Assembly (NCBI GenBank): GCA_021202895.1 | Contig: JAJQCE010000007.1 | Coordinates: 1 to 64,000 of the forward strand | DNA from: Ruminococcus sp. | GTDB lineage: Bacteria > Bacillota > Clostridia > Oscillospirales > Ruminococcaceae | Length of the DNA stretch: 64,000 nt | Reading direction: 5' to 3' | Shown: positions 1 through 9,046 of the stretch, piece by piece | How positions within the stretch are numbered: position 1 is the stretch's first letter | Layout of the letters: each line of letters begins with the position of its first letter | Position numbers and translations under genes: made by a program | The notes under the pieces: model-generated | The model's database searches: none | Told to the model about the DNA's origin: nothing | The model's input: the letters and a program-made list of their open reading frames with translations, nothing else

Positions 1-54
1 GTGGCTTTTTGCAGTGAAAAGGTTTGCAGGGTTAAGCTGGTGGTTTCGGAGTGA
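1..54 (+). CDS. 3' tail of an unidentified reading frame (partial)
   Basis: An open frame enters from the left edge and ends at TGA 52-54, giving a 17-residue tail that finishes VKLVVSE. It is too short to assign a family. The bases after it are AT-rich and non-coding, which fits the end of a gene. It could also be chance, since 17 codons without a stop is not significant. Confidence 0.3.
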   Translation: MAFCSEKVCRVKLVVSE

Positions 55-361
55 GGATGAATAAATTTCAAAAATCCAAGCCGTAATAATCGTTTAGCAA
101 TAATACAAAAAAAATAGATGTCTAAGTTTATCTGAAAATGTGACTTTTTACAAAAAAGCAAAATCACTTTTGATAAATAATATTTTAAGATGTTTAATGT
201 GATTGTAGAGTACAAGCTTCTGCAAAAAATAAAAAGGAGAATTATCATGAAATAATCGGTGCAAATCCTCAGGTCGTGCTTTTCTTTTGTGTATGCCGAC
301 ATTCGATAAATAGTTTCTTTCTCTTTAAGTAAATCCACTGTTATAACCTATAAATGAATAT
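55..361. other. AT-rich stretch without a recognisable gene
   Basis: No open frame of useful length and no RNA gene that I recognise. One well-formed ribosome binding site (AAGGAG at 234-239) precedes ATG at 247, but that frame reads ATG AAA TAA and stops after two codons. It may be the start of a decayed gene. Otherwise only poly-A and poly-T runs are visible. Confidence 0.5.
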
Positions 362-389
362 AAAAAAGAGTGGCTGTGAAGCCGCTCTT
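362..389 (-). terminator. Rho-independent terminator after the DUF3795-like remnant
   Basis: Nine-bp stem 366-374 / 381-389 with one G-U pair and a 6-nt loop. Read on the minus strand it is followed at once by a run of six T (complement of 362-367), the classic intrinsic terminator. It lies about 35 bp beyond the restored stop of the minus-strand remnant, supporting that this was once a transcribed gene. Confidence 0.7.
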
Positions 390-421
390 GGTATAAATTT
401 TAATACCGATAAACTGTATAC

Positions 422-840
422 TTACTTTTTGTATGATCTATAATGTGGTTTCTCGCAATTGCGAATCTCTGTATTTCCCTTTAACCACTGCTTATATACT
501 TCACCCTCAAATAAAACCAGCGATCTTTTGCATGGAAATTCATCACATTTCCCGCAAAAATCAACGTTTTGATTTTTGTACACTCAAGTATAAAACACCC
601 ATCGATACTGCATCCGTTATGTTCTTTGCTGTGACAGCCCGAACAGGGACTCTAGCTGTACATAAGAAGCATGTTTTCAAAGCTGCGATAACTTTCAACA
701 GCATCAGGAATATGTATTTTGTAAAAGTCCTCCATACCTTCTAAATATTTTAATAATGTTTTTGCCGAATTGCAAATCACGCTGTCTTTATATTCCGAAC
801 AGGTGTAACACATAAAGAACATGGCGCAACTTTTTTTCAA
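422..840 (-). pseudogene. Broken cysteine-rich DUF3795-like protein gene
   Basis: Read on the minus strand, an open segment (TTG at 840) contains CYTCSEYKDSVIC and ends at an in-frame TAG (652-654). Directly after that stop the same frame continues with SPCSGCHSKEHNGC and CFILECTK. Near 565-575 a one-base frameshift is needed, after which the next frame gives VDFCGKCDEFPC, then VYKQWLKGN, ending at TAA 422-424. The spaced Cys pairs and the FCxxCDEFPC block are typical of DUF3795 proteins, small presumed metal-binding proteins of unknown role. Lesions: one nonsense codon, one frameshift and no ATG start. The open frame also extends upstream of 840 into the deaminase gene without a good start. 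A sequencing error could explain one lesion, hardly both. Confidence 0.6.
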
Positions 841-905
841 AATTTCATTTCTGTTCTTTTTTTCATCCTTTTTGAATCTGTCGTTTTTAATTACTTTTTG
901 TCCTT

Positions 906-1382
906 TTACAACGGAAGCGTTACCGTACGGTTTGTGAGTATGTATTGTCTGTATGTAATGCCCACCATGTCAAACATTCTTTTGCTTGCTTTTGTGTCGT
1001 CGCTGTCGGCATATTTGTCGGAGAGGTAGATTATTTCCTTTATTCCGCTTTGTATTATCGCCTTTGCACATTCGTTGCAGGGGAAAAGCGAAACGTAGAC
1101 TCTGCCGCCCTTGAGCGAAGCCGCACTGTTGAGTATTGCGTTAAGCTCGGCATGGCAGACGTAAGGATATTTCGTTTCAAGGCGGCTGCCCTCACGCTCC
1201 CACGGTGTTTCATCGTCATTGCAGCCGATCGGCATACCGTTGTAGCCAACCGATAAAATTTTGTTCTCATCTGAAACTATGCAGGCTCCCACCTGAGTGT
1301 TAGGATCTTTGCTTCTCTGTGCGGAAAGCAGGGCTATTCCCATGAAGTATTCGTCCCATGAAATATAATCAGTTCGTTTCAA
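906..1382 (-). CDS. Deoxycytidylate (dCMP) deaminase, ComEB-like
   Basis: Cytidine/dCMP deaminase family, 158 residues. It makes dUMP from dCMP for thymidylate synthesis in the cytosol. The zinc site is visible: HAE at about residues 77-79 (His ligand, catalytic Glu) and PCNEC at about 101-105 (two Cys ligands). The GYNGMPIGC stretch is usual for dCMP deaminases. I place the start at TTG 1382 because AGGAGGG (1395-1389) sits 6 nt before it and the protein then begins [13 protein letters not shown]. The frame stays open up to another TTG at 1400 overlapping the fabD stop, but the binding site lies inside that extension. It follows fabD by 14 bp and is probably cotranscribed. Confidence 0.9.
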   Translation of the reverse strand: MKRTDYISWDEYFMGIALLSAQRSKDPNTQVGACIVSDENKILSVGYNGMPIGCNDDETPWEREGSRLETKYPYVCHAELNAILNSAASLKGGRVYVSLFPCNECAKAIIQSGIKEIIYLSDKYADSDDTKASKRMFDMVGITYRQYILTNRTVTLPL

Positions 1383-1396
1383 TGTAAACCCTCCTG

Positions 1397-2326
1397 TCAA
1401 ATCAGTGCTTTTTCAAGAGAAGCTAAATCCTCGCAGTTTTTAGCGTCCGCACTCTTGAGCGTCTTTTTAACCAGTCCTGTAAGCGTTTTGCCTGGACCGC
1501 ACTCGATATATTTGTCAAAGCCGTGCGCTTCAATGTCGGCAAGCTCTGATGTGAATCTTACGGGGCTTACGATGTGTCTTGCAAAAAGCTGCGGCATATC
1601 GCTGAAATCGGTAAGCTCCGATCCTATGACGTTGCTGAAAAACAGCTTGTCCGGCGAGGAAAATTTGAAATCACCGCTCTTTTGCAGAAATTCATCAGCC
1701 GCACCTTGCATATATTCGCAGTGAAAAGCGGAGGCAACGTTTAGCTTGACGCACTTTACACGCTTTGCCGTGCTTGTTTCAGTGATAATTCTGCAAGCCT
1801 CGTCTACTGCGCTTTCATCTCCTGCGACAACGGTCTGAACGGGGGAGTTGTAGTTTACCGCAGTGACATAGCCGCTTGCCTTGGAGCAAGCCTCCTCTAT
1901 TTCTTCGGCACTCGGACCGATTATCGCCGCCATGCTTCCCTTTTTGTTGCTTTCAACTGCCTTTTGCATAGCTTCGGCGCGAATTTTAATGAGCGCAAAG
2001 GAATCTTCAAGCGAAAGCATACCGCTTGCGGCAATTGCTGCGTATTCTCCTAGCGAATGTCCCGCAACGCCCTCAAATACGACGCCTTTTTCCTCAAGAG
2101 CCTTGTAGGCGCACAGTGAGCAAGCCATTATAGCGGGCTGGGAGTAAACGGTTTGGTTGAGCTTTTCGGCGTCCTCGGAGAAAATAATCTCCTCAAGCCT
2201 GTACCCCAGAGCGGAATCCGCCGCCGCAAAAATTTTTTTTGCGCTGTCAAAGCTGTCGTAGAACTCCTTTCCCATTCCCAGATATTGTGAACCCTGACCC
2301 GAAAATAAAGCGATTGTTTTTGACAT
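1397..2326 (-). CDS. fabD: Malonyl-CoA:ACP transacylase FabD
   Basis: Transfers malonyl from CoA to acyl carrier protein, supplying the extender unit for fatty acid synthesis. 309 residues, full length for the family. The N-terminal GQGSQ motif, the nucleophile GHSLGE (Ser about 91) and the partner His in SAFHCEYM (about 202) are all present. I chose ATG 2326 ([14 protein letters not shown]), as is usual for FabD; an in-frame TTG at 2332 is closer to the AAAGGA ribosome site and cannot be excluded. The gene is divergent from the fabH-to-acpP operon, whereas in streptococci fabD lies inside that operon, so both sides of the intergenic region serve one pathway. Confidence 0.95.
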   Translation of the reverse strand: MSKTIALFSGQGSQYLGMGKEFYDSFDSAKKIFAAADSALGYRLEEIIFSEDAEKLNQTVYSQPAIMACSLCAYKALEEKGVVFEGVAGHSLGEYAAIAASGMLSLEDSFALIKIRAEAMQKAVESNKKGSMAAIIGPSAEEIEEACSKASGYVTAVNYNSPVQTVVAGDESAVDEACRIITETSTAKRVKCVKLNVASAFHCEYMQGAADEFLQKSGDFKFSSPDKLFFSNVIGSELTDFSDMPQLFARHIVSPVRFTSELADIEAHGFDKYIECGPGKTLTGLVKKTLKSADAKNCEDLASLEKALI

Positions 2327-2686
2327 TTCCAAAACGTCCTTTCATTTAAAATTATCTAACAATATTAGTTATGTGAAAATTGTACATTTTTTCGACTGAA
2401 AAAACGCTGATTTAACACACACTTGTAAAAATGTTCGTGTTCATTATTTAGACATCTCATTTGCGCAAAATAGTAATATTTAAGGATTATAATATATAAT
2501 AAGTGTGCGCAGCTTTAAAGCTTTGCATGACACTGCTGAAATGAACACATGGCAAAATCACATTTTCTAATAATTATTATAGCACAAAATCCTGATATGT
2601 TCAATATTAAAATCGAAAGATTTTAAGTTTAGGCGGTAAAATTTTAGCTGTGAGCGTAAAAAACGCACAGCCGAAAGGGATGGTAT
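2327..2686. promoter_or_regulatory. Divergent fabD / fabH control region
   Basis: 360 bp without a gene between two diverging fatty-acid transcription units. A perfect 8-bp inverted repeat TTAAAATC/GATTTTAA around GAAA lies at 2607-2626, a candidate operator. A stem-loop at 2647-2671 (GCTGT..ACAGC plus GCGT..ACGC around A5) lies just upstream of the fabH ribosome site. AT-rich -10-like sequences occur at 2488-2500, but I could not pair them with a good -35. No site matching the FapR palindrome was seen. The functions are inferred from position. Confidence 0.5.
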
Positions 2687-3694
2687 GTGAAAATGGAAAA
2701 GACGACAGGCGTTAAAATCTTGGGAGTTGGAAGATATGTTCCCGAGCTTGTTGCGACGAACGACGACTATGCGAAAATTGTTGAAACAAGCGACGAGTGG
2801 ATAACTCAGCGCACAGGGATAAAGACACGTCATATTTCTGACGGCGAGCCTACCTATTATTTAGGAGCGATGTCGGCAAAGGAAGCTATAGAAAACGCAG
2901 GAATAGCGGCGGAGGATATAGGACTTATTCTAGTTACAACCTGTACGCCTGATTATTTCACACCTTCTACAGCCTGCCTTATTCAGCGTGAGCTTGGCGT
3001 TGTGGGCTGTCCTGCTATTGATTTAAACTGCGCCTGCTCGGGCTTTGTTTATGCGGTTGATATGGCGAGGCGGTATTTGCTGTGCGATGATATAAAGTAT
3101 GTGCTGGTAGTCGCTGCAGAGGAGCTGTCAAAGTTCGTTGACTACTCGGATCGCTCGACCTGTATTTTGTTTGGCGATGCGGCGGCGGCAGTGGTTCTTG
3201 AAAAGTCGGAGGACACCTTGTTCTCAAGCTTTTTGGCGGCGGACGGCAGCGGAGCAGGATATTTAGCTTCAAGAGCAATGCTTACGATAAATCCGTTCAG
3301 ACAGACTGATAGCGAATTTGATATGCAGATGCCTGAGCCGAACAAGCATTATCTGCTTCAGGACGGTAAGGAGGTTTACAAGTTCGCTACAAAGGCTATG
3401 CCTTATGCGGTTGAAAAGGCTTGCGAGGCGGCAGGAATTGAGCCTGACGACCTTGATGCGATTATTCCTCATCAGGCGAATATCAGAATAATTGAAACGG
3501 CGGCGAAGCATCTTCATGTGCCTATTGACAAGATGGTGCTTAACATTGCTGACTATGGCAACACCTCATCAGCTTCAATTCCAAACGCTTTTTATGATGG
3601 AATTGAAAGCGGCAGAATAAAGCATGGCGACAAGGTTTGCTTTGTAGGCTTCGGCGGAGGTCTTACCTACGGAGCTTGCATAGTTGAGTATTGA
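2687..3694 (+). CDS. fabH: Beta-ketoacyl-ACP synthase III FabH
   Basis: Condenses acetyl-CoA (or a branched acyl-CoA) with malonyl-ACP, the first condensation of type II fatty acid synthesis. 335 residues. The catalytic triad is visible: Cys117 in ACSGF, His262 in PHQANIRI and Asn292 in DYGNTSS. I keep the GTG at 2687 because AAAGGG (2674-2679) is 7 nt upstream; an ATG at 2693 would be 13 nt away. It is the first gene of a ten-gene plus-strand operon and is preceded by a stem-loop. Substrate choice (straight or branched primer) cannot be read from sequence alone. Confidence 0.95.
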   Translation: MKMEKTTGVKILGVGRYVPELVATNDDYAKIVETSDEWITQRTGIKTRHISDGEPTYYLGAMSAKEAIENAGIAAEDIGLILVTTCTPDYFTPSTACLIQRELGVVGCPAIDLNCACSGFVYAVDMARRYLLCDDIKYVLVVAAEELSKFVDYSDRSTCILFGDAAAAVVLEKSEDTLFSSFLAADGSGAGYLASRAMLTINPFRQTDSEFDMQMPEPNKHYLLQDGKEVYKFATKAMPYAVEKACEAAGIEPDDLDAIIPHQANIRIIETAAKHLHVPIDKMVLNIADYGNTSSASIPNAFYDGIESGRIKHGDKVCFVGFGGGLTYGACIVEY

Positions 3695-3745
3695 TAAAAA
3701 AGGGTTAAACTGCAAAAAATCAAGATGATAAAAAGGAGTAAAGCT

Positions 3746-4681
3746 ATGACAACGACAGAAACAAAAATTACCGAGCTTTTGGGGATAAAGTATCCGCTTT
3801 TTCAGGGCGGAATGGCATGGATTGCCGAATCGACTCTTGCGGCGGCGGTTTCAAATGCAGGGGGCTTAGGAATTATCGCGGGCGGAAGCGCACCGATTGA
3901 TTATCTGAGAGATGAAATAAGAAAATGCAGGGAGCTTACGGACAAGCCCTTTGGCATGAACATAATGCTTATGTCGCCGAACACCGAGGATTTAGCGCAG
4001 CTTGTTATAGATGAAAAGGTCGAAATAGTAGTGACCGGAGCAGGAAATCCCGGAAAGTACATCGACGCATGGAAGCAGGCGGGAATAAAGGTAATTCCAG
4101 TAGTGCCGAGCGTTGCGCTTGCAAAGAGAGTTGAGCGTTCGGGAGCTGACGCAGTTATAGCCGAGGGCACAGAATCGGGCGGTCATATCGGCGAAAATAC
4201 AACTATGTGTCTTGTACCGCAGGTTGTCGACGCAGTGAGCATACCTGTAATTGCCGCAGGTGGAATAGCTGACGGCAGAGGAGTAGCCGCTTCGTTTATG
4301 CTTGGCGCACAGGGAGTTCAGATCGGAACGAGGTTTTTAGCGTCTGAGGAGTGCGTTATTCACCCTGTTTATAAGGATCTGGTTTTAAAGGCGAAGGATA
4401 CCGACAGCATAGTTACAGGACGCTCGACAGGTCATCCTTGCCGCAATGTAAAGACTAAGTTTTCAAAACGACTTGCAAGCGGAGAGCTTAACGGCACGAT
4501 TACGCCTGATGAGTTCGAGCAGATAACCTTAGGCTCGCTTCGTAAGGCGGTTCAGGACGGCAACCTTGACGAGGGCTCGTTCCTCTGCGGAGCAATCGCA
4601 GGAATGGTGAACGAGGTTAAGCCCTGCAGGGAGATTGTAGAGGAAATAATGGCTCAGGCTGAAGAGCTTCTGAGCAAGTAA
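3746..4681 (+). CDS. fabK: Enoyl-ACP reductase II FabK (FMN-dependent)
   Basis: TIM-barrel flavoprotein of the nitronate monooxygenase/FabK family, which reduces trans-2-enoyl-ACP in the last step of each elongation cycle. 311 residues. Typical blocks are FQGGMAWIAE near the N-terminus, GGLGIIAGG, EGTESGGHIGE and IPVIAAGGIADGRG. The start ATG 3746 is set by AAGGAG 3733-3738 with 7-nt spacing; an ATG at 3725 would put that site inside the gene. The fab-operon position distinguishes FabK from a nitronate monooxygenase. No fabI is seen in the window, so this is probably the enoyl reductase, which as a class is insensitive to triclosan. Confidence 0.93.
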   Translation: MTTTETKITELLGIKYPLFQGGMAWIAESTLAAAVSNAGGLGIIAGGSAPIDYLRDEIRKCRELTDKPFGMNIMLMSPNTEDLAQLVIDEKVEIVVTGAGNPGKYIDAWKQAGIKVIPVVPSVALAKRVERSGADAVIAEGTESGGHIGENTTMCLVPQVVDAVSIPVIAAGGIADGRGVAASFMLGAQGVQIGTRFLASEECVIHPVYKDLVLKAKDTDSIVTGRSTGHPCRNVKTKFSKRLASGELNGTITPDEFEQITLGSLRKAVQDGNLDEGSFLCGAIAGMVNEVKPCREIVEEIMAQAEELLSK

Positions 4682-4699
4682 ATATTGGAGGGAAAAGAT

Positions 4700-5434
4700 A
4701 TGGCGACGGCGGTTATTACAGGCTCTGCAAGAGGAATCGGAGCGGCGATTGCGCTCAGACTTGCGCAGGACGGTTATGACATAGCTCTTAACGATATAAG
4801 CGAGGCTATGTTTGAGGATAACGATATAGTTGAAAGGATAAAGGCTAACGGAGTTTTGTGCGAATACTTTGTCGCAGACGTGTCGAATTATTCGCAGTGC
4901 GAGCAGATGGTTAAGGACATAAAGGCAAAATTCGGAACTATCGACGTGCTTGTAAACAATGCCGGAATTACCCGCGATGGTTTGCTTGCGAGAATGAGCG
5001 AGGAGAGCTTTGATACGGTAATAGCGGTAAATCAGAAGAGCGTCTTTAACATGACGAAGTTTGCAGGCTCGGTTATGATGAAGCAGCGCAGCGGCAGAAT
5101 TATAAATCTTTCAAGTGTCGCAGGGCTGTGGGGAAACGCAGGGCAGTTTAACTATTCGGCGTCAAAGGCGGCTATTGTCGGAATGACAAAGACTGTGGCA
5201 AAGGAGCTGGGTTCGAGAGGAATCACCTGCAATGCGGTTGCTCCAGGCTTTATCAGCACTCCGATGACCGACAAGCTTAACGATGCTCAGAAAGAAGCTA
5301 TACTTCGCATGATTGCGATGAGAAGATACGGTACAGTTGAGGAAATTTCAGGAGTGGTTTCGTTCCTTGCTTCAAAGGACGCAAGCTATGTTACAGGACA
5401 GGTAATTGAAATTTCCGGCGGACTGTCGATGTGA
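4700..5434 (+). CDS. fabG: 3-oxoacyl-ACP reductase FabG
   Basis: Short-chain dehydrogenase, 244 residues, reducing 3-ketoacyl-ACP with NADPH. The nucleotide-binding TGSARGIG is near the N-terminus, then NNAG, and the catalytic Ser (NLSSVAG) and YSASK. The C-terminal VTGQVIEISGGLSM is typical of FabG. The start ATG 4700 follows GGAGGG (4687-4692) by 7 nt; an in-frame TTG at 4685 would include that binding site and is rejected. It sits 18 bp after fabK in the operon, so the FabG assignment is favoured over other short-chain reductases. Confidence 0.95.
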   Translation: MATAVITGSARGIGAAIALRLAQDGYDIALNDISEAMFEDNDIVERIKANGVLCEYFVADVSNYSQCEQMVKDIKAKFGTIDVLVNNAGITRDGLLARMSEESFDTVIAVNQKSVFNMTKFAGSVMMKQRSGRIINLSSVAGLWGNAGQFNYSASKAAIVGMTKTVAKELGSRGITCNAVAPGFISTPMTDKLNDAQKEAILRMIAMRRYGTVEEISGVVSFLASKDASYVTGQVIEISGGLSM

Positions 5435-5473
5435 AAATTAGTTTAAAGCTCTTAAATGAAAGGATAATAGAAA

Positions 5474-6703
5474 ATGAGAAGAGTTGTGATCACAGGAATG
5501 GGTACGATAAATCCGCTCGGAAACAGCGTGCCTGAATTTTGTGAAAGTCTTAAATCGTCAAAGCTGGGAATCTCAAGGGTAGATCAGTTTGACTGCTCGG
5601 ACTTTGACGTTAAATGCGTGGGCGCAGTAAAGGATTTTGACCCTACGGGAGTAATAGATAAAAAGGATTGCCGCAGAATGGATCGCTTTACTCAATTTGC
5701 GGTCTGTGCGGCGCACGAAGCTCTTGAAAGCGCAGATACTGATTTTAAGGATTTGGATCTGTTCAGAGTGGGAGTAATAATCGGCGTGGGAATCGGCGGA
5801 CTTAAGCTTACTGAGCAGGAGCATGAGAAATCTCTCACAAAGCCTGATAAAATTAGCGTTTTCTATGTGCCGATGATGATCGCTAATATGGCGGCGGGAG
5901 CGGTTTCTATGAAAACTGGTTTCAGAGGCGATAATTTTGCAACTGTAACGGCTTGCTCGTCAGGAACTCACGCTATTGGAGAAGCGTTCAGAAAGATTAA
6001 GGACGGCTACCTTGATGCTGCGCTCTGCGGCGGTGCAGAAAGCTGCATCTCACGCTTTTCACTTGCAGGCTTTAACGTTATGAAAGCGCTTTCCCGCGAG
6101 GAGGACGTTACAAAGGCTTCTACTCCGTTCGACTTAAACCGCAAAGGCTTTGTTCTGGGAGAGGGCTGCGGAATACTTGCGCTTGAGGAATATGAACACG
6201 CCAAGGCGAGGGGTGCGAAGATTTATGCTGAAATTTCAGGCTACGGCGCTACCTGCGATGCTTATCATATGACAAGTCCTCTGCCGACAGGAGAGGCTGC
6301 CGCAAGAGGAATGGTGAACGCTTATACCGAAGCAGGGCTTGAGGCTAAGGATATAGACTATATCAATGCGCACGGCACTTCAACGCAGATGAACGACGCT
6401 TTTGAAACAAAGGCGATTAAGCTTGCGCTTGGCGAACAGGCGGACAATGTTGTTATAAATTCAACAAAGTCTATGACTGGACATCTGCTCGGAGCGGCAG
6501 GAGCTGTTGAGGCGGTCGCTACCGTTTTGCAGATTGACGAGGGCTTTATTCATCAGACAATTGGGTTCTCTACGCCTGATCCTGAGTGCGACCTTGACTA
6601 TTGCACGGAGGGAGCGAGAAAGGCTGACATTAAGGCTGCTCTTTCAAATTCGCTTGGCTTCGGCGGTCACAATGCGACAATTTGTATTAAGAAGCTTGCG
6701 TAA
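5474..6703 (+). CDS. fabF: Beta-ketoacyl-ACP synthase II FabF
   Basis: Elongating condensing enzyme, 409 residues, thiolase fold. The active site is complete: Cys161 in TACSSGTHAIG, His300 in NAHGTSTQMND, Lys332 and His337 in KSMTGHLLGAAG. It extends acyl-ACP with malonyl-ACP. Start ATG 5474 follows GAAAGGA. FabF is the only elongating condensing enzyme in this cluster (no fabB), as usual in Firmicutes. The 3' end is 22 bp from accB, so the two are presumably translated from one mRNA. Confidence 0.96.
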   Translation: MRRVVITGMGTINPLGNSVPEFCESLKSSKLGISRVDQFDCSDFDVKCVGAVKDFDPTGVIDKKDCRRMDRFTQFAVCAAHEALESADTDFKDLDLFRVGVIIGVGIGGLKLTEQEHEKSLTKPDKISVFYVPMMIANMAAGAVSMKTGFRGDNFATVTACSSGTHAIGEAFRKIKDGYLDAALCGGAESCISRFSLAGFNVMKALSREEDVTKASTPFDLNRKGFVLGEGCGILALEEYEHAKARGAKIYAEISGYGATCDAYHMTSPLPTGEAAARGMVNAYTEAGLEAKDIDYINAHGTSTQMNDAFETKAIKLALGEQADNVVINSTKSMTGHLLGAAGAVEAVATVLQIDEGFIHQTIGFSTPDPECDLDYCTEGARKADIKAALSNSLGFGGHNATICIKKLA

Positions 6704-6725
6704 AGACGATATAGGAGAAAATGAT

Positions 6726-7217
6726 ATGAACATGGGTTTTGATTTTACTTTTGAAAACATAGAGAAGCTTGCCGATATTATGAAGGATAAGGAACTTACT
6801 GAAATTTCCATTGAAGAGGGCGATGTGAAAATCACGCTTAGGGACGATAAGAAGAGCCCGCCCCCTCCGCCAATGGGTTCACCTATGCCTATGCAGGCAG
6901 TTCCTGGAATGACGACTCCGCCGCCTGTTTCACCTGCGATAAATTCGCCGATTGAGATGTCGCAGCCGACAGAGGAGCTGAGCGGCACGGCGGTAAAAGC
7001 GCCGATTGTCGGAACCTTTTACTCAAGACCTCGCCCCGATTCGTCAGCGTTTGTGACGGTAGGCAGTAAGGTGAGCAAGGGCGATGTGCTTTACATTCTT
7101 GAAACTATGAAAGTGATGAATGAAATTTCAGCGGAGTGTGACGGAGTTGTTTCAAAGATTCTGGTCAAGGACGGAGACACGCTTGAATACGGGCAGACGG
7201 TTATGATTATTTCGTAG
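6726..7217 (+). CDS. accB: Biotin carboxyl carrier protein of acetyl-CoA carboxylase
   Basis: Carries carboxybiotin between AccC and AccA/AccD. 163 residues: an N-terminal helical region, a Pro-rich flexible linker (about residues 42-70, with five prolines in a row), then the biotinyl domain with ETMKVMNE, biotinylated Lys129. The start is ATG 6726, 8 nt after AGGAG. The same frame is open further upstream inside the end of fabF, but that part is a shadow of fabF. It is fourth in the usual Firmicute order fabF-accB-fabZ-accC. Confidence 0.95.
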   Translation: MNMGFDFTFENIEKLADIMKDKELTEISIEEGDVKITLRDDKKSPPPPPMGSPMPMQAVPGMTTPPPVSPAINSPIEMSQPTEELSGTAVKAPIVGTFYSRPRPDSSAFVTVGSKVSKGDVLYILETMKVMNEISAECDGVVSKILVKDGDTLEYGQTVMIIS

Positions 7218-7233
7218 GATTGGAGAAAAAATA

Positions 7234-7665
7234 ATGGCAGTGTTGATGGATAAGGAGCAGATTAAGGAGGTTATTCCTCACAGAGATCCTTTTCTTTTAA
7301 TTGATGAAATAAACGAGCTTGAGATAGGGCAGAGGGTTGTCGCTACAAAGTATATCAAAGAGGAGGACTTCTGGTTCAAGGGTCACTTCCCAGAATATCC
7401 TGTGACGCCCGGAGTGCTTATGATTGAAATGCTTGCGCAGGCAGGTGCAGTCGCACTTTTGAGTATGCCTGAAAACAAGGGCAAGATCGGATTTTTCGGC
7501 GGCATTAACAACGCAAAGTTTCGCCGTCAGGTAGTGCCAGGAGATGTGCTCAGGCTTGAGGTTGAAATTACTAAGGTAAAGGGTCCTGTAGGCTATGGAA
7601 AGGGAATAGCGACTGTGGAGGGAAAAAAGGCTGTCTCCGCAGAAATTTCCTTTGCGATAAAATAG
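7234..7665 (+). CDS. fabZ: 3-hydroxyacyl-ACP dehydratase FabZ
   Basis: Hot-dog fold dehydratase, 143 residues, making trans-2-enoyl-ACP. The catalytic His lies in GHFPEYPVTPGVLMIEMLAQ, with the Glu of the same block as the second catalytic residue. The PHRDPFLLIDE N-terminal motif is also typical. Only one dehydratase is present. Because the reductase is FabK and no fabA or fabM is seen, how unsaturated fatty acids are made cannot be told from this window. Confidence 0.96.
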   Translation: MAVLMDKEQIKEVIPHRDPFLLIDEINELEIGQRVVATKYIKEEDFWFKGHFPEYPVTPGVLMIEMLAQAGAVALLSMPENKGKIGFFGGINNAKFRRQVVPGDVLRLEVEITKVKGPVGYGKGIATVEGKKAVSAEISFAIK

Positions 7666-7688
7666 GCTTGAGGGAGCGGAGAAAAGAT

Positions 7689-9032
7689 ATGTTTAAAAAA
7701 ATATTGATTGCGAACCGAGGAGAAATAGCGGTGCGCATTATCCATGCGTGCAGAGAGCTTGGTATACGCACTGTGGCGGTGTTTTCCGAAGCGGACAGAG
7801 GCGCGCTTCACGCTAAGATTGCCGATGAAGCGATATGTATAGGTCCCGCTCCGAGCAGTGAAAGCTACCTTAATGTCAGGGCGATAATCGGTGCTTGTGA
7901 AATCACTGGAGCGGACGCTGTTCATCCAGGCTTTGGATTTCTTTCGGAAAATGCATCGTTTGCAAGAACCTGCGAGAAATGCTCGATTGCTTTTATAGGT
8001 CCTGATTCGCACAGCATAGAAATGCTTGGCGACAAAGCTGCGGCCAAGGAGGCTATGAAGGGAGTGGGAGTCCCTGTTATTCCTGGCTCAGACGGAGCGG
8101 TAAAGAGCTTTGAGCAGGCTAAGGCGACAGCGGAAAAAATGGGCTACCCCGTAATGGTAAAGGCTTCGGCGGGCGGCGGCGGCAGAGGAATACGCATAGT
8201 AGAATCTGCGGACAAGCTTGAAACTATGATAAATGCGGCAAAGCAGGAGGCACTTTCAGCTTTTGGCAACGATGAGATTTACATAGAGAAGCTGGTGCAG
8301 AATCCTAAGCATATTGAGATTCAGATTTTAGCCGACAATTACGGCAATGTAATTTCACTGGGAGAGCGAGATTGCTCTATGCAGAGGAGAAATCAAAAGG
8401 TGCTCGAGGAAGCTCCGTCTCCGATTATGGACGAAAAGACAAGAAGGAAAATGAGCAAGGCGGCATGCGCTGCGGCAAGGGTTTGCGGATACAAGAATGC
8501 AGGTACGATAGAATTTCTTGTGGACAAGGATAAGAAATTTTACTTTATGGAGATGAATACCCGTATTCAGGTTGAGCATCCGATAACTGAGGAGGTTACT
8601 GGAGTTGACATTGTTAAGGAGCAGATAAGGATTGCCGCAGGAGAAAAGCTTTCCTATTCGCAGGACGATATAAGACTGAGCGGTCATGCGATTGAGTGCC
8701 GCATAAACGCCGAGAATCCTGAGATGAACTTTATGCCGTCGCCTGGAGTTATAGATTCGCTTTTTGTTCCGGGCGGACCTGGAGTAAGAGTGGATACGGC
8801 GGTTTATCAGGGCTATGAAATTACTCCCTACTATGATTCGATGATTGCGAAGCTTATTGTGCATGGTAACAGCCGTGAGGAGGCTATAGCTAAAATGAAA
8901 TGGGCGCTTTCTGAATTTATAGTTGACGGAGTATGCACCAATATTGATTTTCAGCTTAAGCTTATAAGGACAGACGCTTTTGAAAAGGGCGATTATGACA
9001 ACGGTTATCTTAATCGTGTCAAGCTGATATAG
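7689..9032 (+). CDS. accC: Biotin carboxylase subunit of acetyl-CoA carboxylase
   Basis: ATP-grasp enzyme, 447 residues, carboxylating the biotin on AccB with bicarbonate. Visible blocks: KILIANRGEIAVRI at the N-terminus, the glycine-rich ATP loop KASAGGGGRGIR, ERDCSMQRRNQKV, and the catalytic MEMNTRIQVEHPITEEVTG. Start ATG 7689 is fixed by GGAG 7678-7681 with 7-nt spacing, discarding a seven-residue upstream extension. It lies 23 bp after fabZ in the operon. Confidence 0.96.
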   Translation: MFKKILIANRGEIAVRIIHACRELGIRTVAVFSEADRGALHAKIADEAICIGPAPSSESYLNVRAIIGACEITGADAVHPGFGFLSENASFARTCEKCSIAFIGPDSHSIEMLGDKAAAKEAMKGVGVPVIPGSDGAVKSFEQAKATAEKMGYPVMVKASAGGGGRGIRIVESADKLETMINAAKQEALSAFGNDEIYIEKLVQNPKHIEIQILADNYGNVISLGERDCSMQRRNQKVLEEAPSPIMDEKTRRKMSKAACAAARVCGYKNAGTIEFLVDKDKKFYFMEMNTRIQVEHPITEEVTGVDIVKEQIRIAAGEKLSYSQDDIRLSGHAIECRINAENPEMNFMPSPGVIDSLFVPGGPGVRVDTAVYQGYEITPYYDSMIAKLIVHGNSREEAIAKMKWALSEFIVDGVCTNIDFQLKLIRTDAFEKGDYDNGYLNRVKLI

Positions 9033-9046
9033 AGGAGGGGGAGAAA

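Noticed and set aside
247..255. Good ribosome site followed by ATG AAA TAA
   Set aside because: Stops after two codons; at most a relic of a lost gene.
433..744. 103-codon open frame on the plus strand
   Set aside because: It lies opposite the DUF3795-like remnant, has no ribosome site and no recognisable protein features.
2436..2548. GTGTTCAT ... ATGAACAC repeat pair in the fabD/fabH region
   Set aside because: The 8-bp halves are about 95 bp apart; too weak to call an operator without other copies.
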